Shown: positions 38,897 to 47,175 of the stretch, piece after piece
Position numbering within the stretch: the stretch's first letter is position 1
Layout of the letters: each line of letters starts with the position of its first letter
From: Aestuariibius violaceus
Lineage (GTDB): Bacteria; Pseudomonadota; Alphaproteobacteria; Rhodobacterales; Rhodobacteraceae
Direction of reading: 5' to 3'
DNA: 64,000 bases
Assembly (NCBI RefSeq): GCF_040779325.2
Contig: NZ_JBFONT020000001.1
Span: 310,001 to 374,000 of the forward strand
Position numbers and translations under genes: made by a program
The notes under the pieces: model-generated
What the model was told of the DNA's origin: nothing
Databases searched by the model: none
Seen by the model: only the letters and a program-made list of their open reading frames with translations

Positions 38897-40318
38897 ATGA
38901 CATCTCGCGGTGCAAAATATTGGTCGAGCGGATCCATCCCGTTGATCGGCCCCGAAATCCTGGGCGATATCATTGCTTCGGTTGCCGATATTGCGCTGGT
39001 CATCTCCGAAGATGGGGCGATCCTGTCAGTGTTGGTAGATCCCAGCGAGAAAGAGCTGTCGGGCCTGCATCACTGGGAGGGGCAGAACCTGCGGGCGCTT
39101 CTGACAAGCGAAAGCATTCCGAAGTTCGACAACCGCCTCGAAGATTTTCTTGGGCAGCAAGGCCCGATCCGATCGGTCGAACTCAATCATTCCGATGATC
39201 GGCGGGATTGGGAGTTTCCGGTCCGATACAGTTTTCACCGGATCGGACCGGAGGGCGCCATTCTCATGCTCGGGCGCGATCTGCGCCCCATAGCCGAGTT
39301 GCAGCAGCAACTCGTGAAGGCGCAGCTCGCGCTTGAAATGGACTACGAGGCGCAGCGCGACGCCGAAACGAGGCATCGCGCACTGATGGAGACGACCCGG
39401 GAGGCCATCGTCTTTGTCACCGTTCCGGCTGGCCGGATCATCGATGCAAACCCAGCTGCCTCGAAACGTCTGGGGCTGTCGCGTGATGCGCTTCGCGAGG
39501 CGAGCTTCATCCAGCAATTCGAAGACTCACGTCGCGCCGTGCTCATGGACGAGCTGACTTCGGCTGCTCTGTCCGACACACCGCGATCCGTTTCCGTGAA
39601 GACCGCAAAACAAGGGGGGGAGTTGGTCCTTGTGCCCCGGGTCTTCCGGGCGAGTGGCGAACGCCTTATCCTCTGCCGGATAGAGGATCCCAAGCTTCTT
39701 GGCGGCGGCGCCGATCCGGTCGCCGAACATACGATGTCGCTTTATGAAGACGGCGCCGAAGCGATCGTTTTCTGCGACAAGTCGGGCAACATCCTCGCCG
39801 CCAACGATGCGTTTCTTGGACTAACCGACATTGCCCATGGTCTATCGGTAAAGGGCAGGTCGCTGTCCGAATTCCTTGCCCGGGGAAGCGTCGACCTGCG
39901 GGTTCTTCTGGAAAACACGCAGCGCACCGGTAAGATGAAGATGTATGCAACCAAGCTGACCGGCGCATTCGATGCCGAGCGACCGGTTGAGATCTCGGCG
40001 AGTGTTCTAGGCGAAAACGGACATCCGGTGATCGGCCTCGTCGTACGAGACGCTGCCCGCATCGACGCCGTTCGCGTCCCGCAAAGAGGTGCTGCCGATA
40101 CCAACACACGCTCCGTCATGGAACTGCTCGGCTCAGCCACGTTGAAGGAAATCGTGGCCGACACCACGGACGTTGTCGAAAAGATGTGCATCGAGGCGGC
40201 TGTAGAGTTGACTGGAAACAATCGTGTGGCCGCGGCAGAGATGCTGGGCCTCTCGCGGCAATCGCTTTATGTGAAGCTTCGCAAGTACGGACTTCTGCGC
40301 AAAGACGGCGACCGCTAA
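38897..40318 (+). CDS. ppsR: PpsR/CrtJ-type transcriptional repressor of photosynthesis genes
   Basis: This 473-residue regulator has an N-terminal PAS-like region, a Q-linker-like helix (about 131-160, LQQQLVKAQLALEM), two further PAS domains (about 160-270 and 282-390) and a C-terminal Fis-type HTH (about 441-465, VAAAEMLGLSRQSLYVKLRKYG). Cysteines at 260 (RLILCRI) and 431 (EKMCIEAA, next to the HTH) correspond to the redox-active pair of Rhodobacter PpsR/CrtJ; an extra one is C293. It represses bch, crt and puc genes in air through TGT-N12-ACA boxes, two of which lie upstream of bchF and ppaA here. Confidence 0.96.
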   Translation: MTSRGAKYWSSGSIPLIGPEILGDIIASVADIALVISEDGAILSVLVDPSEKELSGLHHWEGQNLRALLTSESIPKFDNRLEDFLGQQGPIRSVELNHSDDRRDWEFPVRYSFHRIGPEGAILMLGRDLRPIAELQQQLVKAQLALEMDYEAQRDAETRHRALMETTREAIVFVTVPAGRIIDANPAASKRLGLSRDALREASFIQQFEDSRRAVLMDELTSAALSDTPRSVSVKTAKQGGELVLVPRVFRASGERLILCRIEDPKLLGGGADPVAEHTMSLYEDGAEAIVFCDKSGNILAANDAFLGLTDIAHGLSVKGRSLSEFLARGSVDLRVLLENTQRTGKMKMYATKLTGAFDAERPVEISASVLGENGHPVIGLVVRDAARIDAVRVPQRGAADTNTRSVMELLGSATLKEIVADTTDVVEKMCIEAAVELTGNNRVAAAEMLGLSRQSLYVKLRKYGLLRKDGDR

Positions 40319-40450
40319 ACCGTTCGCGTCTCCTCCCAAAGCTGAAAATCCCTTTCTGACAAGACAGCGGCCCCTTGCCCTTGCATTGATGCACACGCAT
40401 GAGCATCACGCGCACTGGGCAGGCAAAACAAAGAAAGGGACTTTGGCAGA

Positions 40451-41281
40451 ATGAGTGATCGATCAATCCTGATTAGCGGATGCTCGTCCGGCATCGGTCT
40501 TGATGCCGCACACGGTCTTCGCAAACGCGGCTGGAGGGTCTTTGCCAGCTGCCGGCGGATTGAGGACTGCGAATCCCTGCGCGCCAACGGCTTTGAAGCT
40601 CCACTCATCGACCACACCAAGCCCGACACTATCGATCAGGCCGTCTCCGAGGTTCTTGAGGCCACAGGCGGTCGCCTCGACGCGCTCTTCAACAATGGGG
40701 CTCACGCCATCCCTGGCGCTGTAGAGGATCTGCCCCGAGACGCCCTGCGGGCGATCTTCGACGCCAATCTCTTTGGTCCACATCAGCTGACCCGCGCAGT
40801 CATCCCCGCAATGCGACAGCAGGGACACGGGCGGATCATCAACAACTCATCCGTGCTCGGCTTCTCCGCACTCCGCTGGCGCGGCGCCTACAACGCGACG
40901 AAGTTCGCGATGGAAGGCCTGACCGACACACTCAGGCTCGAGATGCGCGACACACCCATCCATGTGATCCTCATTGAACCTGGCCCGATCACGACAAAGA
41001 TCCGCGAAAACTCGATCCCCCACTTCGAGAAATGGGTGGACTGGAAGGGCTCCGCCCGCGCGCACCAGTATGAGGAGACATTGCTCAAGCGTCTCTACGG
41101 GTCGAATGGTCCTGACACGTTTGAACTCCCACCCGAGGCCGTGACGAAAAAGCTGATTCATGCTCTGGAGGCTCCGAACCCGAGGCCCAGGTACCTGGTT
41201 ACAACGCCAACCTACATGATGGCAGCCTTCAAACGCCTGCTGCCCACCCGTGCCGTCGATGCGATCGCAGGGCGTCTCTAG
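40451..41281 (+). CDS. SDR family oxidoreductase
   Basis: This 276-residue classical short-chain dehydrogenase/reductase has the cofactor motif ISGCSSGIG at residues 8-16, the NNG motif in ALFNNGAHA, the catalytic serine in IINNSSVLG and the YNATK active site. The C-terminal part (RPRYLVTTPTYMMAAFKRLLP) resembles the group acting on hydrophobic alcohols or ketones. The substrate is unknown. It follows ppsR by 132 bp with its own leader and probably heads a small operon with the HIG1-like and cobalamin adenosyltransferase genes. Confidence 0.92.
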   Translation: MSDRSILISGCSSGIGLDAAHGLRKRGWRVFASCRRIEDCESLRANGFEAPLIDHTKPDTIDQAVSEVLEATGGRLDALFNNGAHAIPGAVEDLPRDALRAIFDANLFGPHQLTRAVIPAMRQQGHGRIINNSSVLGFSALRWRGAYNATKFAMEGLTDTLRLEMRDTPIHVILIEPGPITTKIRENSIPHFEKWVDWKGSARAHQYEETLLKRLYGSNGPDTFELPPEAVTKKLIHALEAPNPRPRYLVTTPTYMMAAFKRLLPTRAVDAIAGRL

Positions 41282-41341
41282 GCTTTCCGCTTCGCTTTCC
41301 CAGACTACCTTCGTAGGGACCAAAAGAAGAAAAGAAACCCA

Positions 41342-41548
41342 ATGTTCCAAGACCCTCTGTTTCTCGTCGTACTGGCGGCAGTCCTCCTTGTTGCCCTGAT
41401 CCTCGCCCGCGGCATCGGCACCTTCGGCAAAGGCGGTGTCGAAAACGCCAAGCGGGCCAATAAGCTCATGCGCTACAGAATCTATGCCCAGTTCGTCGCT
41501 GTCGCACTGATCCTGCTTTTTGTCTTCATTCGCCGCAGCGGAGCCTGA
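41342..41548 (+). CDS. Small HIG1-like twin-transmembrane protein
   Basis: This 68-residue protein has two membrane helices (residues 7-24 and 46-63) separated by a short loop. The segment KRANKLMRYRIYAQFVAVALILL strongly resembles the second half of HIG1-domain proteins, which associate with respiratory complexes in mitochondria and alphaproteobacteria. Its stop codon is one base from the adenosyltransferase start, so the two are coupled. Assignment to HIG1 is by visual pattern. Confidence 0.75.
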   Translation: MFQDPLFLVVLAAVLLVALILARGIGTFGKGGVENAKRANKLMRYRIYAQFVAVALILLFVFIRRSGA

Positions 41549-41549
41549 G

Positions 41550-42122
41550 ATGGTCGTTCTCAACAAGATCTACACAAAAACCGGAGACGCGGGTGAGACG
41601 GCGCTTGGCAACGGTGTACGCGTGGCAAAACACTCGCTTCGCGTTCAGGCGTATGGAACAGTCGATGAGGTCAATTCGACAGTCGGGCTCGCACGGCTGC
41701 ATACGGCCGAAACAACGGACTCGCAACTCGCCGCGATCCAGAACGACCTCTTCGACCTCGGCGCAGACCTCTGCCGGCCCGACATGGAAAGGGACGCTGA
41801 GGCCGAGTACCCGCCCCTGCGCATGGCCTCATCTCAGGTCGAACGTCTGGAGCGGGAGATCGACGAGATGAACGATGCACTGGAACCGCTGCGCTCTTTC
41901 ATCCTGCCAGGCGGCTCACCCTTAGCTGCCCACCTACACCTCTGCCGCACCGTGACAAGGCGGGCCGAGCGCCTGACGATGGAGCTTGCGACGATGGAAG
42001 CTGTCAACGAGGCGGCGATCACGTATCTCAATCGGCTGTCCGACTGGTTTTTCGTTGCCGCCCGCATCGCGAATGACGATGGGCGGGCGGACGTGCTCTG
42101 GGTACCAGGCGCGAACCGCTAA
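41550..42122 (+). CDS. ATP:cob(I)alamin adenosyltransferase, PduO type
   Basis: This 190-residue trimeric helical-bundle enzyme transfers the adenosyl group of ATP to cob(I)alamin. The ATP-binding N-terminus KIYTKTGDAGETALGNG, the YGTVDEVNSTVGLAR motif and the C-terminal CRTVTRRAERL and LNRLSDWFFVAARI segments are diagnostic. It makes adenosylcobalamin for B12-dependent enzymes. Closeness to ppaA, whose product binds cobalamin, may be coincidental because this gene pair with a twin-membrane protein is common in the order. It is convergent with yaaA, 13 bp apart. Confidence 0.94.
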   Translation: MVVLNKIYTKTGDAGETALGNGVRVAKHSLRVQAYGTVDEVNSTVGLARLHTAETTDSQLAAIQNDLFDLGADLCRPDMERDAEAEYPPLRMASSQVERLEREIDEMNDALEPLRSFILPGGSPLAAHLHLCRTVTRRAERLTMELATMEAVNEAAITYLNRLSDWFFVAARIANDDGRADVLWVPGANR

Positions 42123-42135
42123 CGCGGTTCGAACT

Positions 42136-42912
42136 TTATCCGGGTTCACTCGATCTCGAAAAGACAGGCGCGTCTTCCTCGGAGAGGTCCGGCCGATACC
42201 GGTAACCGAGCCCCTCGAACTCCAGCAGATGCTCAGGGCGGGAGACACCTCCGGTAATCGCAAATCGGGCCATGGCGCCCCGCGCCCGCTTAGCAAAGAA
42301 GCTGATGACCTTGTCCCCGTCCTCACGCTCTTCGAGGAAGACAGGCGTAATGACCCGAAGCTTGAGCGACACCCGATCCACCGCTCGAAAGTATTCCTGG
42401 CTCGCGCAGTTGAGCAGAATATCAGTGCCCAGCGCATCGGCCTCCGCGTTCAGATGCTGTGCGATCTGATCTCCCCAATAGGAATAGAGGTTACGACCCC
42501 GGCGATTCTGCAGCTTTGCCCCCATCTCAAGCCGGTAGGGCTGTATCCCGTCGAGTGGCCGCAACAGACCGTAGAGCCCCGAAAGGATGCGTAACCTTCG
42601 TTGCGCGACAGCCCACTCATCATCGGAAAAGTCTCGTGCCCAAAGACCCTGATATGTATCCCCAGCAAACGTCAACGCGGCGGGCGTCAGCGCCTCCGCC
42701 TTTGGTGTGGTTTCAAATGCTCGAAACCTCTCCCTGTTCAGACGGCCCAGCGCGTCGCTCAGCCCCATCAGCCGCTTCAGTTCCGCCAGCGAAAGCTGGC
42801 GCGCCCGCTTAGCAAGGCGCAAGGCGTCTTGAGCAAAGACCGGATCCGTCATCGCGGGACCGGAACCGGCCTCCAGATCCAGCGTCTTCGCAGGGGAAAT
42901 CACGATAAGCAT
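42136..42912 (-). CDS. yaaA: Peroxide stress protein YaaA (UPF0246)
   Basis: This 258-residue protein has the YaaA signature MLIVISPAKTLD at its start, then LSGLYGLLRPLDGIQPYRLEMG, NCASQEYFRAVD and VISFFAKRARGAMARF. The ATG at 42912 is preferred over an in-frame GTG two codons earlier. In E. coli YaaA limits intracellular iron under peroxide stress and has a DNA-binding fold. That fits an aerobic organism making photoactive tetrapyrroles. It is a single gene, convergent with the adenosyltransferase and divergent from pyrB. Confidence 0.93.
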   Translation of the reverse strand: MLIVISPAKTLDLEAGSGPAMTDPVFAQDALRLAKRARQLSLAELKRLMGLSDALGRLNRERFRAFETTPKAEALTPAALTFAGDTYQGLWARDFSDDEWAVAQRRLRILSGLYGLLRPLDGIQPYRLEMGAKLQNRRGRNLYSYWGDQIAQHLNAEADALGTDILLNCASQEYFRAVDRVSLKLRVITPVFLEEREDGDKVISFFAKRARGAMARFAITGGVSRPEHLLEFEGLGYRYRPDLSEEDAPVFSRSSEPG

Positions 42913-43008
42913 ACACACCTTCCTCTAACGGACTGTGCGCGCAGATAGTCCGCTCGGCCCACCCCCTCAACCCGTGGACCACTGCGACAAAAAGTGTGAT
43001 GAGGAAGC

Positions 43009-43959
43009 ATGACCTTTCGCAACCGTCACCTTCTCGGGATCGAGCATCTGGCTCCGGACGAGATCACAACGCTTCTTGACCTCGCCGATGATTACGTTCG
43101 TCTGAACCGGTCGGGACAAAAGCATGGCGACGCGCTTGCCGGTCTTACGCTCGTCAATATGTTCTTCGAAAACTCGACCCGCACCCAAGCGTCTTTCGAG
43201 ATTGCGGGGATGCGCCTCGGCGCCGACGTGATGTCGATGCCGATGCAGGCGTCGTCCATCAAGAAGGGAGAGACGCTGATCGATACGGCGCTGACCCTCA
43301 ATGCCATGCACCCCGATCTGCTCGTCGTCAGACATCCCCATTCCGGTGCGGTTGCCCTGCTCGCCCAGAAGGTTAACTGCGCCGTCCTGAACGCGGGCGA
43401 CGGCCGACACGAACACCCCACACAGGCGCTTCTCGATGCCTTGACGATCCGACGGACTAAGGGACGGCTGCATCGCCTCTCCGTCGCGATCTGCGGCGAC
43501 ATCGCCCATAGCCGCGTGGCGCGCTCGAACATCCTGCTGCTCAACAAGATGGAAAGCCGCGTTCGCTTGATCGGCCCGCCAACGCTGATGCCCACGGGGA
43601 TCGCTGAGTTCGGCGTCGAAGTGTTCGACGACATGAGGGAAGGGCTCAAGGACGTGGATGTCGTGATGATGCTACGCCTTCAGAAAGAAAGAATGGACGG
43701 CGGCTTCATCCCTTCAGAACGCGAGTTCTACCACCGCTACGGTCTCGACAGCGACAAGCTGTCATACGCCAAGTCAGACGCCATCGTTATGCATCCGGGG
43801 CCTATGAACCGCGGGGTAGAGATTGACGGAACGATTGCCGACGACATCAACCGCTCTGTCATCCAGGAACAGGTTGAGATGGGCGTCGCCGTCCGGATGG
43901 CCACGATGGACCTTCTGATGCGCGCGCGACGCAGCCAGCCTAAGGTGGTCGTGGCGTGA
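43009..43959 (+). CDS. pyrB: Aspartate carbamoyltransferase catalytic subunit
   Basis: This 316-residue enzyme catalyses the first pyrimidine-specific step, carbamoyl phosphate plus aspartate. The carbamoyl-phosphate motif FFENSTRTQASFE, the HPTQALLDALT loop and the C-terminal HPGPMNRGVEI are all present. It heads a cluster in which every following gene overlaps or nearly touches its neighbour up to plsY. The downstream dihydroorotase-like protein has lost its catalytic ligands. PyrB may form a complex with it, as class A aspartate transcarbamoylases do with inactive PyrC' in Pseudomonas. Confidence 0.96.
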   Translation: MTFRNRHLLGIEHLAPDEITTLLDLADDYVRLNRSGQKHGDALAGLTLVNMFFENSTRTQASFEIAGMRLGADVMSMPMQASSIKKGETLIDTALTLNAMHPDLLVVRHPHSGAVALLAQKVNCAVLNAGDGRHEHPTQALLDALTIRRTKGRLHRLSVAICGDIAHSRVARSNILLLNKMESRVRLIGPPTLMPTGIAEFGVEVFDDMREGLKDVDVVMMLRLQKERMDGGFIPSEREFYHRYGLDSDKLSYAKSDAIVMHPGPMNRGVEIDGTIADDINRSVIQEQVEMGVAVRMATMDLLMRARRSQPKVVVA

Positions 43960-43980
43960 GCTTTGAGCATCTCAAGAGAT

Positions 43981-44166
43981 ATGCTTGAGCGCGGTGAGAA
44001 GACAGTTCTCGCCGGGTCGAGCCGTGCAGAGATCAAGGGAATGAAACCCGAGGGAACGGCGCTTCAGCTCCGCGACCGGAACGGAAAGATCCTCCTCCTG
44101 CGTTACCTGCGGGAGGCGCAGCCTGTCCGACAGGTCATCAGCGCCAGGACAGGAGACCAGAAATGA
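43981..44166 (+). CDS. Short hypothetical protein between pyrB and a membrane protein gene
   Basis: The product is 61 residues, starting at the ATG with AAGAGA nearby; an in-frame TTG six codons earlier is less likely. It is basic and seems to form a small beta structure (MKPEGTALQLRDRNGKILLLRYLREAQPV). It begins 21 bp after the pyrB stop and ends in an ATGA overlap with the next gene, which argues that it is translated. I do not recognise a family. It could be a small regulatory or assembly factor for the operon, but nothing shows this. Confidence 0.55.
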   Translation: MLERGEKTVLAGSSRAEIKGMKPEGTALQLRDRNGKILLLRYLREAQPVRQVISARTGDQK

Positions 44167-44705
44167 CCGGCTCGCTCGAGATCGCACCCCATATCCACGA
44201 TACGGTTTTTGTTTTCGCCCTGAATCTGCCGTCGGAAGACGTCCCCACTTTCACGGAAGGCAACCAGAAAAACTGGCCCCTTAAAGACGCGCTTGGCGCG
44301 ACAACGCTCGATCCGAACGGCGTCGACATCGTCGCGCTGAAAGAAATTGCCGGCCTGGAACTGTCCGGCCTTCTGATAGAAGGACATGGGGCAGAAGCGG
44401 CTCAGGTTCTTACCGACAAGGCGCGTCTCGACGCGCTTGAAGGTCATGTCGTTCTGGTCCACGCTACCGCTTTCCAAGGTGTTGCTCAAAACCTTAATCC
44501 GGGGCCAGAGCTGACTTTTATTGGCCGCTATTCGGGTCCGCGGACAGCGACGCCGGTGGAACCTCTCCGGTCAGACGCGGCGGAAGGCACGCTCAAGGGT
44601 GATGCATCAGCACGGTCTCATGGCAAGATCGGCGGGCGCGTTGCTACCTTCGCCCTTCTGGTTCTTTTCCTGCTCGTTGGGCTCATGGTCTGGGTAGCGC
44701 AATGA
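44163..44705 (+). CDS. Tail-anchored hypothetical protein
   Basis: This 180-residue protein has a soluble alpha/beta N-terminal region (about 1-150, with DPNGVDIVALKEIAGLELSGLL and HVVLVHATAFQGVA). One C-terminal membrane helix (about 160-178, VATFALLVLFLLVGLMVWVAQ-like) places the bulk in the cytoplasm. Overlaps of four bases at both ends couple it to its neighbours. I recognise no family. The context, pyrimidine and phospholipid synthesis genes plus a PH-like membrane protein, suggests a membrane-associated accessory role, without direct evidence. Confidence 0.7.
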   Translation: MTGSLEIAPHIHDTVFVFALNLPSEDVPTFTEGNQKNWPLKDALGATTLDPNGVDIVALKEIAGLELSGLLIEGHGAEAAQVLTDKARLDALEGHVVLVHATAFQGVAQNLNPGPELTFIGRYSGPRTATPVEPLRSDAAEGTLKGDASARSHGKIGGRVATFALLVLFLLVGLMVWVAQ

Positions 44706-45298
44706 AGACGGCACCGGGCTTCAATATCCCTTACCTTCCTGGCGAGACGACATTGTGGGAAGGCCGCCCGGATACCAGCTTCCGGTACGGGCCGCTCCAT
44801 CTGTTTTATGGAATGCTCGGTACGTTCATGCTCATCATGCTGTCTCTCGGGCTTTTCGTCGACCTCAATGGCACCCCTGGGCTCGTGGCGGCCTGGCTCC
44901 TGTTCTGCTTTCTCTACGTCCTCGCCCATGCGCTCTACTTCCTGCTCGGCGTGCCCTATGTGGACATGCTGCACCGCCAGCAGACCTTCTACCGCTTAAC
45001 TGACCGCCGGGCGATCATCCTCGACGCCTCCCCCCTTATGGGGGCCTATACCTACGACTTGAATCGATCGCTACGAGTTGATCATGACCTCAAGTTCGGC
45101 AGCGTCTACCTGACCGACAAACGACGTGGAGCCACCCGCATCCCGATGGAAACCGGCCGACGCTTGTCGGCCTTGTCCCGCTACTGGTTCTTCTTCACAA
45201 AGCTTCTGAACAGCTCCGGCTTCCGCTTCATCGACGGGGCGGACCAGGTTGCCGCGATGGCTCGCAAGGCTGCATCTGAGAACGGAAAACGCGCGTGA
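44702..45298 (+). CDS. Bacterial PH-like membrane protein resembling PuhB
   Basis: This 198-residue protein is organised like PuhB. The N-terminal LPGETTLWEGRPD parallels PuhB PPGEVILWQGEPA, followed by a pair of membrane helices (about 32-90). The soluble PH-type part begins FYRLTDRRAIILD (PuhB VYTLTNKRVGMR) and ends GFRFIDGADQVAAMARKA (PuhB ALRCIPDAQRVAEIF). It is therefore probably a paralogue with a non-photosynthetic role at the membrane. It overlaps both neighbours by four bases. The function is unknown. Confidence 0.8.
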   Translation: MKTAPGFNIPYLPGETTLWEGRPDTSFRYGPLHLFYGMLGTFMLIMLSLGLFVDLNGTPGLVAAWLLFCFLYVLAHALYFLLGVPYVDMLHRQQTFYRLTDRRAIILDASPLMGAYTYDLNRSLRVDHDLKFGSVYLTDKRRGATRIPMETGRRLSALSRYWFFFTKLLNSSGFRFIDGADQVAAMARKAASENGKRA

Positions 45299-46563
45299 AG
45301 ACGGCCTTCCACAACGCCCGCCTGATCGACCCGGAAACCGGGGAAGAGCGCGATGGCTCCCTCTTCATCGACAACGGCCTTATCGTCGAAACCGAACCCG
45401 AAGGCGCAACGGTCATCGACTGCGGCGGCAAATGCCTCGCACCCGGGATCGTTGATATCGGGGTGAAGGTCTCCGAACCGGGCGAGCGGCACAAGGAAAG
45501 CTTTGCCAGCGCTGGCCGTGCCGCTGCGGCTGGCGGCGTGACTACCATCGTCACCCGCCCGGATACCCTCCCCGCCATCGACACCCCCGAAGTCCTCGAA
45601 TTCGTCGCCCGCCGTGCGGCGGAGGACAGCCCCGTCCGCGTCCTATCGATGGCGGCCCTAACCAAGGGGCGCAGTGGTCGCGAGATGACCGAGATCGGTT
45701 TTCTGATGGATGCCGGCGCCATCGCCTTCTCGGATGCAGATCGCGTTGTCGCGGATACCAAGGTCGCAGGCCGGGCGTTCACCTATGCGCGTGCGCTTGG
45801 CGCATTGGTTGTCTCCCATGTCCAGGAACCGGGTCTCAGCCGTGGCGCGGCCACGACCTCAGGCAAGTTCGCCTCGCTTAGGGGGCTTCCCGGCGTTTCG
45901 CCTATGGCGGAGCGGATGGCCCTCGACCGAGACATCGCCCTCGTCGAAATGACAGGTGTCCGCTACCACGCCGATCAGATCACAACCGCGCGCGCCCTGC
46001 CGGCGCTGGAGCGCGCCAAAAAGAATGGCCTCGACGTCACGGCAGGTGTCTCGATCCACCATCTGACACTGAACGAGCTCGACGTCGGCGACTACCGAAC
46101 CTTCTTCAAGGTCAAACCACCGCTCCGCTCCGAAGACGATCGTCTCGCCGCCATCGACGCCGTCGCAAGCGGCCTGATTGACGTCATCTCCTCGATGCAC
46201 ACCCCACAAGACGAAGAGAGCAAGCGCCTGCCCTTCGAAGAAGCGGCCAGCGGCGCTGTTGCCCTCGAAACCCTTCTCCCCGCCGCGATGCGTCTCTATC
46301 ATTCGGGCCAGTTGGATCTACCAACGCTCTGGCGCGCACTCTCATTCAACCCCTCACGGCTCCTTGGCCTCGACAGCGGGTCCCTGACCCCCGGCGCTCT
46401 CGCCGACCTCGTGCTCTTCGATCCCAACGCTCCCTTCGTCCTCGACCGCTTCAAGTTACACTCGAAGTCAAAGAATACGCCTTTCGACGGCCAGCGGATG
46501 GAGGGGCGCATCCTCGGTACGTGGGTGGCGGGCCGCGAGGTTTATCGGAGGGAACATGCCTGA
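45295..46563 (+). CDS. Dihydroorotase-like protein, probably catalytically inactive (PyrC')
   Basis: This 422-residue amidohydrolase-fold protein of the class I dihydroorotase family starts at a GTG overlapping the upstream stop. The metal site is degraded. The DxHxHxR region reads VDIGVKVSEPG, lacking both histidines. The HAED motif is HVQEP. The usual histidine of the HVSTA-type motif is altered (RYHADQITTA). The catalytic aspartate segment TDHAPH reads SSMHTPQ. Such inactive homologues (PyrC'/PyrX in Pseudomonas) act as structural partners of aspartate transcarbamoylase. Placement in the pyrB operon supports that role. An active dihydroorotase should exist elsewhere. Confidence 0.88.
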   Translation: MKTAFHNARLIDPETGEERDGSLFIDNGLIVETEPEGATVIDCGGKCLAPGIVDIGVKVSEPGERHKESFASAGRAAAAGGVTTIVTRPDTLPAIDTPEVLEFVARRAAEDSPVRVLSMAALTKGRSGREMTEIGFLMDAGAIAFSDADRVVADTKVAGRAFTYARALGALVVSHVQEPGLSRGAATTSGKFASLRGLPGVSPMAERMALDRDIALVEMTGVRYHADQITTARALPALERAKKNGLDVTAGVSIHHLTLNELDVGDYRTFFKVKPPLRSEDDRLAAIDAVASGLIDVISSMHTPQDEESKRLPFEEAASGAVALETLLPAAMRLYHSGQLDLPTLWRALSFNPSRLLGLDSGSLTPGALADLVLFDPNAPFVLDRFKLHSKSKNTPFDGQRMEGRILGTWVAGREVYRREHA

Positions 46564-47161
46564 TTTCGACAACGGCTTCCTCTATCTGCTCGTCGCGACT
46601 TTCGCCTATCTTGCAGGCTCCATTCCCTTCGGCATGGTGATCGCCAAGGCCATGAACCTCGGAGATCTCCGCAATATCGGCTCCGGAAACATAGGCGCGA
46701 CCAACGTCCTGCGGACTGGCAACAAGGGCGCAGCCGCGGCGACGCTCATCCTCGACGCCTTCAAAGGCGCTGTCGCTGTTCTCGTCTCACGCGCCATCGC
46801 GGGGGAGGACGTAGCCCAGATCGCCGCGCTTGCCGCATTCATCGGCCACTGTTACCCGGTCTGGCTTGGCTTCAAGGGCGGCAAGGGGGTGGCGACCTTT
46901 CTTGGCGTTCTCTTCGCTCTGTCCTGGATAACCGCACTCGCAGCCTGTGCGATCTGGCTCTTGACGGCGGTCATCACGCGCTGGTCATCACTCTCCGCAC
47001 TTCTGGCCGCCGGACTGGCCCCGGTTCTCGCTCTCCTCACGGGATACACGGATGGGATCGTCCTCCTGATCGTCCTCGCCGCCCTCGTCTACTGGCGCCA
47101 CGGCGCCAACATCAAACGTCTGCGCGAAGGAACCGAGCCCAAGATTGGAGCCAAGAGCTGA
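46556..47161 (+). CDS. plsY: Acyl-phosphate:glycerol-3-phosphate acyltransferase
   Basis: This 201-residue polytopic membrane enzyme transfers an acyl chain from acyl-phosphate to glycerol-3-phosphate, the first step of phospholipid synthesis. All three PlsY motifs are visible: GSIPFGMVIAK, GSGNIGATNVLR and GFKGGKGVAT. About five membrane helices are predicted. It overlaps the dihydroorotase-like gene by 8 bp. This pyrB/pyrC-plsY arrangement is common in Rhodobacterales and may coordinate nucleotide and lipid supply. Confidence 0.96.
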   Translation: MPDFDNGFLYLLVATFAYLAGSIPFGMVIAKAMNLGDLRNIGSGNIGATNVLRTGNKGAAAATLILDAFKGAVAVLVSRAIAGEDVAQIAALAAFIGHCYPVWLGFKGGKGVATFLGVLFALSWITALAACAIWLLTAVITRWSSLSALLAAGLAPVLALLTGYTDGIVLLIVLAALVYWRHGANIKRLREGTEPKIGAKS

Positions 47162-47175
47162 GTGATCCGTTCATC

